From the NCBI GenBank assembly GCA_025457915.1, contig JALOTL010000002.1:62001-126000 (forward strand): a stretch of DNA of 64,000 nt, in the 5' to 3' direction. The stretch is from Spirochaetota bacterium (GTDB taxonomy: Bacteria > Spirochaetota > UBA4802 > UBA5550). Below, piece after piece: positions 46,401 through 56,959 of the stretch. Position 1 is the stretch's first letter. Every line of letters begins with the position of its first letter. A program made the position numbers and the translations under genes. The notes beneath the pieces were generated by a model. It ran no database searches and had not been told where the DNA came from. It saw nothing but the letters and a program-made list of their open reading frames with translations.

Positions 46401-47494
46401 GCGTCGGTGTTCTTTACGGCGGCAGGTCCGGCGAACACGATGTGTCGCTCTGCTCCGCCGCCTCCGTGATTTCGGCCCTTGACAGGACAAAATATAAAAT
46501 AGTCGCGATAGGGGTCGACAGGGACGGGAGGTGGCATGTCCAGGACTCGCCCGAGATCATCAGCGACCCCTCCTTCGGGAAGATCATGAGGATGGAGAAG
46601 AACGGCGAGTGGTACGTCAACCATTTCATGGACGACGGAAGGCTGCACCTCTTCGACAGGAAAAGCGGGAATAAGGCCGAGATCGACGTGGTATTCCCCG
46701 TGATGCACGGTCCCAACTGCGAGGACGGCAGGCTCCAGGGACTTCTTGAGCTTGCGTCCGTGCCTTACGTCGGTGCGGACGTGACCGGTTCCGCCATAGG
46801 AATGGACAAGGACGTGTCCAAGCGCCTTCTCGCGCAGGCCGGCATTCCGGTCGTACCATGGATCGTGGCTGCGGAAACGGCATGGAAAAACGGACGCTCC
46901 GCGATCATCGGGGAAGCGGCCGGCACTCTCGGCATGCCGTTGTTCGTAAAACCCGCAAACATGGGCTCTTCCGTGGGCATAACCATGGTAAAAGAAAGGG
47001 ACGCGCTCGGCGCCGCAGTAGACTTTGCCCTGCAGTTCGATTCAAAGGCGATAATCGAGAAGGGTATAGACGCAAGGGAGATTGAATGCTCCGTGCTCGG
47101 GAACGAAGAGCCGGCGGCCTCGGTACTCGGCGAAATAATACCCAGACACGAATTCTATTCCTATGAATCCAAGTATCTTGATTCTGACGGGGCCGCTCTG
47201 GTTATACCCGCCGAAATGGACGGGGATATGTCAGCGCGAATAAGAAAAACCGCAGTTGACGCTTATGTCGCGCTGTGCTGCTCGGGGATGGCAAGGGTGG
47301 ATTTTTTCCTGGAGAAGGGCGGCACGGGGTACTATCTCAATGAAATCAATACGCTTCCCGGATTTACCAGCATAAGCATGTATCCCAAACTCTGGGAGAA
47401 GTCGGGCCTGGGCTACGCTGAATTGATCGATAGACTGATCGGGCTTGCAGTCGAGAGGCAAAGCCGCAGATTAAAAATAAAGACCACCATGTGA
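46394..47494 (+). CDS. ddl: D-alanine--D-alanine ligase
   Basis: Ddl joins two D-alanines for the peptidoglycan stem peptide. The ATP-grasp protein begins [19 protein letters not shown], has [49 protein letters not shown] and ends with [23 protein letters not shown]. The ATG at 46394 is chosen because it begins right at the conserved [10 protein letters not shown], giving 366 residues. It overlaps the lysC stop by 7 bases. Tyr/Phe at the vancomycin-class site was not checked. Confidence 0.96.
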   Translation: MLSVGVLYGGRSGEHDVSLCSAASVISALDRTKYKIVAIGVDRDGRWHVQDSPEIISDPSFGKIMRMEKNGEWYVNHFMDDGRLHLFDRKSGNKAEIDVVFPVMHGPNCEDGRLQGLLELASVPYVGADVTGSAIGMDKDVSKRLLAQAGIPVVPWIVAAETAWKNGRSAIIGEAAGTLGMPLFVKPANMGSSVGITMVKERDALGAAVDFALQFDSKAIIEKGIDAREIECSVLGNEEPAASVLGEIIPRHEFYSYESKYLDSDGAALVIPAEMDGDMSARIRKTAVDAYVALCCSGMARVDFFLEKGGTGYYLNEINTLPGFTSISMYPKLWEKSGLGYAELIDRLIGLAVERQSRRLKIKTTM

Positions 47495-47525
47495 TGATTT
47501 CAAAACCCGCAATCATAAAGCAGCC

Positions 47526-48212
47526 ATGAACAAAACCGCCGCAGGAATGCGGTCCCCTGATTTCATTAAATTCGTTTTATTCGACATGGACGGGGTCATC
47601 GCTGATTCGATGAAAAACCATGCGGCCGCCTGGATCGCCGTGCTCGGCGAAAAGGGCCTCTCGCTGAGCGAGCACGATATTTTAAAAAGGGAAGGTATGT
47701 CCGGCGAGGCTTCGGTCATGGACATATTCAATGAAAAGGGCGTTGAGCTTCCATCTCGCGGCGAATTCAGGGCGATGATGGAAAAAAAACATGATATCTT
47801 TGAAAGGATGACGCCGCGGATTTATCCAGGGGCCAGGGAAATCCTGGTTTTTTTGAAGGGAAGGGGGATCCGCCTTGCGCTGGTCACGGGTTCTCTGTAC
47901 AGGACTGTAAACCACATGATCCCCGGAGACATCATCGGGTGCTTCGATGCCGTTGTTTCCTCTGAAAAGGTCGAAAGGGGCAAGCCCGACCCCGAACCGT
48001 ATTTAAAGGCGATAGAACATCTCGGAGCCGATCCTGAATTTTCAGTTGCCGTGGAAAACGCCCCCATGGGAATCCTGTCCGCCAAAAGGGCGGGACTTTA
48101 TTGCATAGCTGTTGAAACCACCCTCGATAAAAATCATCTCGATGGAGCGGACCTGGTGCTGTCCAACCACGGGGAGATACTTCAATATTTTATGAATTTT
48201 TTAAAAATGTAA
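47526..48212 (+). CDS. HAD-superfamily phosphatase (beta-phosphoglucomutase-like)
   Basis: A HAD hydrolase of 228 residues. Motif I is VLFDMDGVIADS with the nucleophile Asp and the acid/base Asp two residues later. Motif II is LVTGS, motif III has KPDPEPYLKAIEHLG with Lys, and motif IV reads VENAPMGILSAKRAG. The helical cap after motif I places it in the beta-phosphoglucomutase/phosphoglycolate group, but the substrate is not defined. It lies 31 bases after ddl and may be cotranscribed. Confidence 0.85.
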   Translation: MNKTAAGMRSPDFIKFVLFDMDGVIADSMKNHAAAWIAVLGEKGLSLSEHDILKREGMSGEASVMDIFNEKGVELPSRGEFRAMMEKKHDIFERMTPRIYPGAREILVFLKGRGIRLALVTGSLYRTVNHMIPGDIIGCFDAVVSSEKVERGKPDPEPYLKAIEHLGADPEFSVAVENAPMGILSAKRAGLYCIAVETTLDKNHLDGADLVLSNHGEILQYFMNFLKM

Positions 48213-48347
48213 TGAATCAATCATAGAGTCTGATTTTTTTTATAAATACGTCCAAATGCTGAATATTTTCTACGGTAATTCCTGCTTTGCTAGAATAAAT
48301 TCCGTTATAATTTTTTAAATCATCATGGAATGAATATCGCATATCGT

Positions 48348-48390
48348 AACCCCTGATTATTCCAGCAGTTGCGGCTGCAGGGGGTTTTAT
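48348..48390 (+). terminator. intrinsic terminator after the HAD gene
   Basis: An outer stem AACCCCTG/CAGGGG(G)TT encloses an inner GCAG/CTGC stem and is followed by TTTTATT. It ends the lysC-ddl-HAD unit, about 135 bases after the HAD stop codon. Confidence 0.6.
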
Positions 48391-48455
48391 TGGTTCATAT
48401 CAGCATATGTTCGCTTAATTAAATCCGATCTATTCCGGACGCATGTGAATTTTAA

Positions 48456-48485
48456 TTGACAAGCTTCATTTCAGGCTGATTAAAT
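48456..48485 (+). promoter_or_regulatory. probable pssA promoter
   Basis: TTGACA at 48456-48461, an 18-base spacer and TTAAAT at 48480-48485. The transcript leader would be about 230 bases long. Confidence 0.55.
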
Positions 48486-48720
48486 ACTTTTTTGAAGAAG
48501 AAAAAAATATTAAATAAAATGTTATTTAATCCGGTTATCCTTAAAACATATCATGCTGTATTTAGATTTACCTCTTTTTTATTAAAAATTAAATCTGAAC
48601 TGGAAATTATTATTCCAGGGCTATTCTGCGGAAATGTATTGCGAGATGAAGAAAAAAACAGCCCGGCTGGAGCTTTATATAGATTCAGGTGCGTAAAATT
48701 AAGGTTGGTCAGGTGAATGT

Positions 48721-49494
48721 ATGGTTAACAGGGGAGTAATAGGAAGTTTCATAATTAAAAAAAGGTCCATCGTTCCGAACATTATCACGATGTCGAACAT
48801 GATAATGGGTTTTTTCGCAATAATATATGCCGGGAAGGGAGACCCTGAATATCTGGCCATAGCTGGGGTCCTTGTTTTCATCGGATCGCTGTGCGATGTT
48901 TGCGACGGGGCCGTCGCCAGGGCGCTTCACGTGGAAAGTCCTGTCGGGGTCCAGCTCGATTCCCTTGCAGACGGCATAGCCTACGGCATCGCTCCCGCGA
49001 TAATCGCATACCAGGCGTTCCTCAGCAAGCTTCCCGCAATCGGCGGTATTGATATTGGCCTGGTGATAGCCCCGATTTATCCTATCTGCGCGATATACAG
49101 GCTCGCAAGGTTCAATATTACCGCGGACGAGGAGCAGAACGGTTTTACCGGACTGCCTTCGCCTCCCGCAGGGATTGTAATCGCTTCCATTCCGGCTCTT
49201 TCATCCGAGCTGCCGTTTATCGGCAAAATAGATTTCGCAATACCCATGGAGGTGTTCGTTCCCATGTATCTGATCGTCGGGCTGCTGATGGTTTCAAAGG
49301 TCGATTACAACAAGCTGTTCACCGACCTTTACAGAAAGGGGAAAGTCGTCGCCGTCATAACGATCATCGTGGTGATCTCCGGGCTTGTATTTTTCAGGAT
49401 GTGGTCCGTGTTCTGCGTCACGATACTGTATATTGTTGTCGGAATAATTAATTATGTCATTAAATTGTTCCGGGGTAAAAGCGAAAATGAGTAA
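48721..49494 (+). CDS. pssA: CDP-diacylglycerol--serine O-phosphatidyltransferase
   Basis: PssA makes phosphatidylserine, the precursor of phosphatidylethanolamine. The CDP-alcohol phosphotransferase signature D-G-X2-A-R-X8-G-X3-D-X3-D is intact in CDGAVARALHVESPVGVQLDSLADG. The protein of 257 residues has about seven membrane spans, in line with the Bacillus-type (type II) enzyme. IKKRSIVPNIITMSNMIMGF at the N-terminus is typical for the family. No psd is next to it; an FAD oxidoreductase follows 17 bases later. Confidence 0.93.
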   Translation: MVNRGVIGSFIIKKRSIVPNIITMSNMIMGFFAIIYAGKGDPEYLAIAGVLVFIGSLCDVCDGAVARALHVESPVGVQLDSLADGIAYGIAPAIIAYQAFLSKLPAIGGIDIGLVIAPIYPICAIYRLARFNITADEEQNGFTGLPSPPAGIVIASIPALSSELPFIGKIDFAIPMEVFVPMYLIVGLLMVSKVDYNKLFTDLYRKGKVVAVITIIVVISGLVFFRMWSVFCVTILYIVVGIINYVIKLFRGKSENE

Positions 49495-49511
49495 TGACCG
49501 GCTGAAGCATA

Positions 49512-50714
49512 ATGGGTAGTAACCGCATATTGGTCATAGGGGCCTCGGCCGCGGGAATTTCGGCTGTTAAAGAAATCAGGTCTATCAACCAGGGCGTCGA
49601 TATTACCATGATCACCGATGAAAAATATAATCCCTACTACAGGCCTTACCTTACGGAATTTATTGGAAACAACAGGGTGCTGGAAAAACCCAATTTTTTT
49701 CTGAATCCGGACAAGTGGTTTGCTGAAAACAGGATCGGGCTGGTCCTCGGGAGAAGGGTAACGGAGATAAACCAGCCCGGGAAATACCTGCTTGATGAAA
49801 AAGGCGAAAAACACGAATACGGCAAACTGATCCTGGCATGCGGCAGCCGTCCGTTTGTTCCCATAAGCGGAGCGCTTGAAAAGAAAAATGTTTTTTCCGT
49901 CAGGACCCTTGACGATGCCAAGAGGACCAGTCAATACGCGACCGGAATAAAAAAAGCAATAATAATCGGCGGGGGGCTGCTCGGTCTCGAAACCGCTAAT
50001 TCCCTGATGGGGCTGGGCGTCAGCGTGACGGTGGTGGAGCTGAGCGACAGGATACTGCCTGTCCAGCTTGATGCCGAATGCTCGTCCATAATGGAAGGGA
50101 TATTGAAAAAGGCCGGGACCGATCTCGTTCTTTGCGAATCGGTCGATTCCATATCCGGGGGGGAAGTCGCAACCGGCGTCATTCTTAAATCCGGGAGAGA
50201 GATCGGGACCGACATGATAATTTTTTCCATCGGCGTGAGGTCGAATATAGATCTGGCTAAAAACAGCGGCATTAAAACCAACAGGGCGATCCTGGTCAAT
50301 GAAAGGATGGAGACATCGGAGCCTGATATTTATGCCTGCGGCGACGCGGCGGAATTCATGGGGAAAACCATAGCCCTGTGGATGCCCGCGGTGAAGCAGG
50401 GAAAGGTTGCCGGATCCAATGCCGCCGGCAGGACCGCATCCTTTGAGCAGGAGGAGTATCCAGCGGTACTGAACGCGTTCGGGACGAGGTTGTATTCAAT
50501 CGGAAACAAGTGCCTTGATGAGGACGAAGATAGGGTTAAAATTATCAGAAAATCCGATGAAGCGAAGGGCGATTTTAAAAAGCTTTTTTTTCTTGAAGAA
50601 ATACTGGTCGGCGCGATCCTGATCGGCAACATTTCCGACGGGCAGAAAATCTCCGTGGGAATCAAGGGCCGGATGAAACATAACGATATCTTAAAAATGC
50701 TGGATCTCCAATAA
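49512..50714 (+). CDS. FAD-dependent NAD(P)H oxidoreductase (rubredoxin/nitrite reductase-like)
   Basis: A two-dinucleotide-binding-domain flavoprotein of 400 residues. The FAD site begins ILVIGASAAGISAVKEI, and NPYYRPYLTEFI near residue 38 is the pattern of NADH:rubredoxin reductase and NirB-like proteins. The NAD(P)H site is IIIGGGLLGLETANSLMGLG, and the second FAD motif is DIYACGDAAEF. There is no redox-active CxxC pair, which excludes thioredoxin reductase. Electron acceptor unknown. Location behind pssA may reflect cotranscription only. Confidence 0.88.
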   Translation: MGSNRILVIGASAAGISAVKEIRSINQGVDITMITDEKYNPYYRPYLTEFIGNNRVLEKPNFFLNPDKWFAENRIGLVLGRRVTEINQPGKYLLDEKGEKHEYGKLILACGSRPFVPISGALEKKNVFSVRTLDDAKRTSQYATGIKKAIIIGGGLLGLETANSLMGLGVSVTVVELSDRILPVQLDAECSSIMEGILKKAGTDLVLCESVDSISGGEVATGVILKSGREIGTDMIIFSIGVRSNIDLAKNSGIKTNRAILVNERMETSEPDIYACGDAAEFMGKTIALWMPAVKQGKVAGSNAAGRTASFEQEEYPAVLNAFGTRLYSIGNKCLDEDEDRVKIIRKSDEAKGDFKKLFFLEEILVGAILIGNISDGQKISVGIKGRMKHNDILKMLDLQ

Positions 50715-51037
50715 GGGAACCTCTATTGATTGCATTTCTGATGTTTTATTACGGCCGTTTCTCTAAACCCATGTAGCCGCGGTATCAGTGCTTCCGTGCT
50801 CATCAGGCAAAACATCCGATAAAATCAGGAGTTGCGATTTATAATATCAATGAAACTCATGGTTTTTAGAGGTGCCCATAACTTAATGCCATAATACGAT
50901 GACGGCTTGGATTTTACAATTTTTCAATTCAGTCTTTATAATCATGCAAACCCGGTTTTGACTCATCAGATAAAAAAAATAAATTTTTTTCATTAAATGC
51001 TTGTGTCTCAATGAAATGACATTTAAACGGTTAAATA
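50715..51037. other. non-coding region before moaC
   Basis: The 323-base spacer holds one plausible promoter, TTGACT (50958-50963), 16 bases, TAAATT (50980-50985), about 50 bases before the moaC start. Several short inverted repeats are visible in the first half, but none matches a riboswitch that I can name, and a molybdenum-cofactor riboswitch is not recognised. Confidence 0.45.
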
Positions 51038-51511
51038 ATGAAGGATTTCAGTCATTATTCTGAAGACGGCAAGTCTACGATGGTTGACATCGCGGAAAAG
51101 CCTGTTACGGTCAGGACTGCCAGGGCCGAGGGTTTTGTACAGATGAAGAAGTCAACCCTCGACCTGCTGAAGAACAGGGTCCTGCCCAAGGGAGACGCAT
51201 TCGAAGTGGCGAGGATAGCGGGGATTATATCGGCAAAAAAAACATCAGAATTGATTCCCCTGTGCCATCAGTTAAATATTGAGTTTGTCGATGTTAAAAT
51301 TGTTCCGGATTATGAAAAAAGTCTCGCAAGAATTGAATCAGAGGTGAGACTGACCGGAAAGACCGGGGCCGAAATGGAGGCTCTGACGGCTGTTTCAGTA
51401 TCCGCCCTTACTCTCTATGACATGTGCAAGGCCGTTGATAAAGAAATGGTTATAAGCAATATTAGCCTGGTTGAAAAAACCGGCGGTAAATCAGATTTTC
51501 ATAAAAAATAA
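51038..51511 (+). CDS. moaC: cyclic pyranopterin monophosphate synthase MoaC
   Basis: MoaC works with MoaA to form cyclic pyranopterin monophosphate, the first intermediate of molybdenum cofactor. The 157-residue protein has the markers MVDIAEKPVTVRTARAEG, KKTSELIPLCHQL and the highly conserved GKTGAEMEALTAVSVSALTLYDMCKAVDK. It stands alone; no moaA, moaB, moeA or molybdoenzyme is in the window. It is probably a single-gene transcript. Confidence 0.96.
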   Translation: MKDFSHYSEDGKSTMVDIAEKPVTVRTARAEGFVQMKKSTLDLLKNRVLPKGDAFEVARIAGIISAKKTSELIPLCHQLNIEFVDVKIVPDYEKSLARIESEVRLTGKTGAEMEALTAVSVSALTLYDMCKAVDKEMVISNISLVEKTGGKSDFHKK

Positions 51512-51825
51512 ATTGTGAAATTTTTTTTATTGCTATAAATAAATTTAATTTTTAAACATATTTTCTAATAATCAGCTATAATTATTTTTTAATAAAAAAA
51601 TCAGCATTTGATTAATTTATTTGACAGAATATATTAATTTTTGTTAGCACTCACTTTAATGAGTGCTAACAATTTATACAGCATTTAAATTATTAATCTG
51701 ATCGGGTATTTTATAACGACATAAAATATTCTTTTCAATTTAAGAATGTTTGATGAATGCATTGTTTAAAAACGCCCAAAACAAATCAGAAATAATACTA
51801 TTAAAATAGTCAAAGGAGGATTTAA
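51512..51825. other. non-coding region before groES
   Basis: A 314-base, very AT-rich spacer. It contains TTGACA at 51621-51626 and the CIRCE operator at 51642-51671. The -10 box for that TTGACA probably falls on the left arm of CIRCE, so repressor binding would block polymerase. No other structure is recognised in the remaining 150-base leader. Confidence 0.6.
51642..51671 (+). promoter_or_regulatory. CIRCE operator (HrcA site) with 8-base spacer
   Basis: The inverted repeat TTAGCACTC (51644-51652) and GAGTGCTAA (51661-51669) is the exact consensus arm of CIRCE, the HrcA binding site of heat-shock operons. The spacer here is 8 bases rather than the usual 9. The symmetry extends further, to 12-base arms TGTTAGCACTCA/TGAGTGCTAACA with a 6-base centre. 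It lies between a TTGACA box and groES. Confidence 0.95.
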
Positions 51826-52110
51826 GTGGCTATTAAACCAATTAGAGATCGAGTTCTTGTTGAGATGCTGGATGAGGAAGTTGAAAAGGTCGGATCCCTT
51901 TTCGTTCCGGATACAGCCAAGGAAAAACCCCAGCAGGGTAAAGTAATAGCCGTCGGGGAAGGAAAAAGGGATGGCGATAAGCTTATCCCTCCGACCGTCA
52001 AGGTTGGAGACAAGGTACTGTTCAGCAAATACGGCGGTACTGAAATAAAATACGACGGTAATGAATATCTCATACTGTCGGAAAATGACATTCTCGCGGT
52101 TATCGACTGA
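51826..52110 (+). CDS. groES: co-chaperonin GroES
   Basis: GroES caps the GroEL chamber. [44 protein letters not shown] is the family N-terminal half with the mobile loop. [35 protein letters not shown] is the second half. It has 94 residues and starts with GTG behind a strong AAAGGAGG. The CIRCE operator lies 154 bases upstream and groEL starts 39 bases downstream. Confidence 0.97.
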   Translation: MAIKPIRDRVLVEMLDEEVEKVGSLFVPDTAKEKPQQGKVIAVGEGKRDGDKLIPPTVKVGDKVLFSKYGGTEIKYDGNEYLILSENDILAVID

Positions 52111-52137
52111 TTACCGGGACATTAAATTTCTTTATAA

Positions 52138-53784
<1,647 letters not shown>

Positions 53785-53830
53785 GAATTGAAAAAATAAC
53801 GGGAAGGCCGCCGTTGCGGTATTCCCGGTT

Positions 53831-53863
53831 TAAAAGCGGCGGGTCATCCCGCCGCTTTTTTTT
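53831..53863 (+). terminator. intrinsic terminator of groES-groEL
   Basis: A stem AAAGCGGCGGG/CCCGCCGCTTT with loop TCAT followed by eight T. Confidence 0.93.
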
Positions 53864-53988
53864 GTCATAAGGGCCCGGCCTGTTAAATTAAATACAAGCT
53901 TATACATTTGAAAGAAAAAGTTTAGAATTTATTTAATTTTTTACCGATGATATCATGAGTCCTGAAAAAATAACAAAAAAACAAGCAA

Positions 53989-54873
53989 ATGACCGTCGAT
54001 AACCCAATAATTCTGCCAAACAAGCTCAGGGATCCTTTTCTGTTTGAAGAAGTCATAGATATCCAGGAAGGGATTTACAGGAATTCTGTGATCGACCTCT
54101 CAAAGATTTCCTTCATCGAACCATATTCAATGATATCCCTTCTGCTTCTCGGGAAGAACCACATCAGAAGCAAGGGGGAAAAGATCAAAATGATAAACAT
54201 CCCCATTTCGATACATCAGTATTTCATCAGGATGGATTTTTTAAAAACGGGGATATTCGAGGTTTCAGAAAAAATCAACAAGGATATGCTTCTTAAACGA
54301 AGCCCCCTGAGCAGGAGGATCATTGAAATTACCGAGATCCCGAACAAGGAAAGGGAAAGCATAGTGGTGATTACGGACGTGATTTCCCTTTTCAGGAAGA
54401 GGGCGTCTAACATACTGAAATACTGGATATCGGACAGGATAATAGATTATTTCGTCACGGTGATATCCGAACTGTGCCAGAATATATTTGAGCACAGCCT
54501 GGATTCGGGCTATCTTGCCATGCAGACGTATTCTGTCGGCAAGGAAAACATCTTCAGGCTGGTCATATCGGATTCAGGCATCGGGATCAGGAGAAGTTTC
54601 GAAGAGAACATCAACGTCGAATACTCAAGCCCTGCGGGATTGATGGAAAAGGCGATATTCACCCCCATATCGAGTAAAAGGGAGTTCGGGTACGGGCTTT
54701 GCCAGGTAAATGAAATAGTCGAAAGACTGAGGGGGACCCTTTTTATACGCTCGGAAAACGCTTCCATTACGGCGCTCTATCACAGGAAAAACAAGGGCGC
54801 GCCTTTCCTGTTCCTTAAAAATAACCTGAGTGTTTTTTGCGGCACGCAGATATCAATATCGTTGGGCGGATGA
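53989..54873 (+). CDS. STAS-like/GHKL ATPase fusion protein (anti-sigma-factor kinase-like)
   Basis: A 294-residue protein in two parts. Residues 1-115 or so look like a STAS-type domain (VIDLSKISFIEPYSMISLLLLGKNH). Residues 140-294 are a GHKL ATPase domain with N box ELCQNIFEHS, G1 DSGIGIRRS and G2 EFGYGLCQV, as in SpoIIAB/RsbW-like protein kinases; there is no HisKA helix. The combination is that of partner-switching systems, here in one chain. It starts a tight operon with a STAS-like/winged-helix protein 9 bases downstream. No ribosome binding site is obvious at this ATG. What it acts on is unknown. Confidence 0.8.
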   Translation: MTVDNPIILPNKLRDPFLFEEVIDIQEGIYRNSVIDLSKISFIEPYSMISLLLLGKNHIRSKGEKIKMINIPISIHQYFIRMDFLKTGIFEVSEKINKDMLLKRSPLSRRIIEITEIPNKERESIVVITDVISLFRKRASNILKYWISDRIIDYFVTVISELCQNIFEHSLDSGYLAMQTYSVGKENIFRLVISDSGIGIRRSFEENINVEYSSPAGLMEKAIFTPISSKREFGYGLCQVNEIVERLRGTLFIRSENASITALYHRKNKGAPFLFLKNNLSVFCGTQISISLGG

Positions 54874-54882
54874 ACCGGGGAT

Positions 54883-55434
54883 ATGGAAGTCAACGTATCA
54901 AAAATAGCGGGCGAGCTGAAAATCAAAACGCCCGACCTGATTACGAGGTCGATCGGCAGGGCCTTTTACGAAAAGGTCAGGAAGCTCTTGCGGTTAGCCG
55001 GTAGCGGCGAAACGGCGATTTTCGATCTTGAAAGGATCGTTGTCATGGATTCATCCTTCATAGATGAATTTCTTGTGGCAAGCGTCGCCGACACTATGCG
55101 GCTTGAACCGGACTGTTTTATTAAATTGAGAAATATATCCCCCATAAGCGAAATTAATATTGACTTGGTTTTCAGATCCTATTCTAATTATAAAAATAAA
55201 AGGATAGCCGTGATCACGGACGGCATCTGCCAGAATAACAGTTTTTATATTGGCCAGTTAACATCCGAAGAAAGCGATATTGTCGAATACCTGAGGATCA
55301 ACAGGTCAGTAAGCACCGAGGAGATTTCAAATTTTACCGGGACCGGACTTTCTGATATCGATCAGATTATGAACGGGTTATTCGCCCTCAGAATCGTCAA
55401 GCGGGAGGCGCCGGGATTGTTCTTCGCAGTCTGA
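54883..55434 (+). CDS. STAS-like (DUF4325-type) and winged-helix fusion protein
   Basis: A protein of 183 residues. The N-terminal half fits a STAS-like fold of the DUF4325 kind: AIFDLERIVVMDSSFIDEFLVA, with MDSSF at the switch position. The C-terminal third looks like a winged helix (SDIVEYLRINRSVSTEEISNF, then IDQIMNGLFALRIVKRE). A STAS-like antagonist fused to a DNA-binding module would allow direct control of transcription by a partner switch, a layout I do not know from described systems. Function is inferred from the fold match and from its position after the GHKL protein. Confidence 0.65.
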   Translation: MEVNVSKIAGELKIKTPDLITRSIGRAFYEKVRKLLRLAGSGETAIFDLERIVVMDSSFIDEFLVASVADTMRLEPDCFIKLRNISPISEINIDLVFRSYSNYKNKRIAVITDGICQNNSFYIGQLTSEESDIVEYLRINRSVSTEEISNFTGTGLSDIDQIMNGLFALRIVKREAPGLFFAV

Positions 55435-55452
55435 TATCAACGAGATAAAAAT

Positions 55453-55920
55453 ATGAAGGCTGCTGATAAAAAGCAAAACAGGCTTAAGGATGACAGCCTT
55501 TTTGGACTGCTGTCCTCATATAAAAGCAACAATACCTTCATCCGGATAATGATCTCAGAAAAACAGGATTCTATAATCATTCAGATATCGGACAATCCGG
55601 CCAAATGGCTTGACCTCGGGGTTGAGAAACCGTCAGATTATAAAAGCATCAGGCGACTTGAAATCGGTACGCACAAGATATCACTTAAATATCTTTGCCC
55701 CGAGCACCTGGTCAAGGCCCTGGGTCCGCTCCTCGGGATCGACCTCCCGATCGACAGGGTTGAAATAAACAACAATCTTGCCGGGGGAGGGTGCCTGGCA
55801 TTGAAAACGTCCCTGAAATATAAGGGCAGGGTGCTGCAGGGCATTAAAAAGCTCCTTGGAATGAACCCGCAGAAAAAATACGAAATTTTAGAGAAAAATC
55901 TGTCAGAGAACCAGGAATAG
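55453..55920 (+). CDS. cytosolic protein of unknown function in the STAS/GHKL operon
   Basis: 155 residues, not recognised. It has no signal peptide or membrane span. Predicted alternating beta and alpha parts: TFIRIMISEKQDSIIIQISD, RRLEIGTHKISLKYLCP, and a Lys-rich C-terminal helix. A single glycine-rich GGG turn (NNLAGGGCLALKTS) is visible, but no catalytic motif. It starts 18 bases after the STAS-like/winged-helix gene and ends 2 bases before the next gene, so it belongs to the same transcript. Confidence 0.65.
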   Translation: MKAADKKQNRLKDDSLFGLLSSYKSNNTFIRIMISEKQDSIIIQISDNPAKWLDLGVEKPSDYKSIRRLEIGTHKISLKYLCPEHLVKALGPLLGIDLPIDRVEINNNLAGGGCLALKTSLKYKGRVLQGIKKLLGMNPQKKYEILEKNLSENQE

Positions 55921-55922
55921 TA

Positions 55923-56957
55923 ATGCCGGAACAAAACCAATCCATCAACGATTTATCCCGAATGGTGGACATCTCCCTCAAGTATACGGGAGGCGACCTT
56001 GAAAAGGCCAAGAGCATGGCAAGCGGCCAGTATGACGATACGACTGTTATAAAGGCCAGGTTTCTGGTCCAGGAAAAAAAGCATTCCGGATTCTTTATAG
56101 TCTTCATAAATCACGACAATGATTTTATTTCCAGTCTCAGCTCCTATATTTCCGATAACCCTGGTATGTTCGAAAAGGTCAGGATATTCGACGACTGGAA
56201 GACCCTATACAAGGATATCAAAGCGCTTTCGTCCTCCGAGAAGGCACTTGACACGCAGGACTTCGCCAGTTTTCTCATCGCCTCGTTCATAGGGTTTGAT
56301 ATTTTTTCAGATGTTAAATCAAAGGATCTAGGCGTCCTTTCAAAAGCCGTGAATGAAATTATAGGCAGGTCCTATAACGCCAAAAATGTTCAATCTCAGA
56401 TTGAATTGGACGTCACGAGTTCCCTGACGATGGAACTCGCCGGGATAAGGATACAGATCCCCGGCTCGGCCGGATCTCAGGTTTCGGAAATAACGGCCGA
56501 AGCCCTTTCCAGGGAAGATGAGCTGATAAAAAAAATCGAGAGTGAAGCGGAATTCATAATTGAAGGAAAAACCATTGTTTCCCCCGTCAGGGGCAAATAC
56601 CTGAGCGATATTTCATCCGGAGAAAAAATCAAGGTGCTGCTGACCGGCGGGGACCTGATAACGGAAAGAATCCTCAAGCTTCTGAACGCCTACGATATAT
56701 CAGGGAAGCCCGGATCGGTGACCGGCAGGGTCAAAGCGAAAATACCGATGGAAAAGGGCGGTTATATCGTTTACACCGTGGTAGCGAAGGGGGTCCTGGC
56801 CAAGCTGATAGAAGAGGAGAACGTCAAGATACAGACCGATGTCGTGACCCATGAAATCGAGAAGGAAGAGGGAACGGACAACAGGCTCCTGATCGTCATG
56901 GGGATCCTTGTCGGACTTATAATCCTGGCAGGCATCATCCTGCTGCAGATGCTCTGA
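55923..56957 (+). CDS. tail-anchored membrane protein of unknown function
   Basis: A 344-residue protein whose only membrane segment is at the very C-terminus (LLIVMGILVGLIILAGIILLQ), so it is a tail-anchored protein with its bulk in the cytoplasm. The N-terminal 30 residues (LSRMVDISLKYTGGDLEKAKSMA) look like a small helical, UBA-like module. The central part has a beta-rich stretch (EAEFIIEGKTIVSPVRGKYLSDI). It starts 2 bases after the previous gene. It may place the STAS/GHKL complex at the membrane; that is an inference. Confidence 0.65.
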   Translation: MPEQNQSINDLSRMVDISLKYTGGDLEKAKSMASGQYDDTTVIKARFLVQEKKHSGFFIVFINHDNDFISSLSSYISDNPGMFEKVRIFDDWKTLYKDIKALSSSEKALDTQDFASFLIASFIGFDIFSDVKSKDLGVLSKAVNEIIGRSYNAKNVQSQIELDVTSSLTMELAGIRIQIPGSAGSQVSEITAEALSREDELIKKIESEAEFIIEGKTIVSPVRGKYLSDISSGEKIKVLLTGGDLITERILKLLNAYDISGKPGSVTGRVKAKIPMEKGGYIVYTVVAKGVLAKLIEEENVKIQTDVVTHEIEKEEGTDNRLLIVMGILVGLIILAGIILLQML

Positions 56958-56959
56958 CG

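Larger units (their letters stand above)
48213..48720. other. 508-base non-coding region before pssA
   Basis: AT-rich gap between the HAD gene and pssA. It holds the terminator hairpin at 48348 and the promoter at 48456 listed separately. A 74-codon TTG-start frame at 48492-48716 is Lys-rich and shows no homology signal, so I treat it as non-coding. No RNA gene is recognised. Confidence 0.5.

Noticed and set aside
48492-48716. 74-codon TTG-start frame before pssA
   Set aside because: AT-rich, lysine-heavy start, no good ribosome site and no recognisable features; left as non-coding.
50715-51037. Molybdenum cofactor riboswitch before moaC
   Set aside because: No conserved element could be recognised by eye; only a promoter is plausible.
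53955-54002. 15-codon frame (MSPEKITKKQANDRR) overlapping the start of the STAS/GHKL gene
   Set aside because: No ribosome site and too short to judge; a leader peptide is possible but not supported.
54510-54767. Antisense frame inside the STAS/GHKL gene
   Set aside because: Lies within a well-supported plus-strand gene and shows no independent features.
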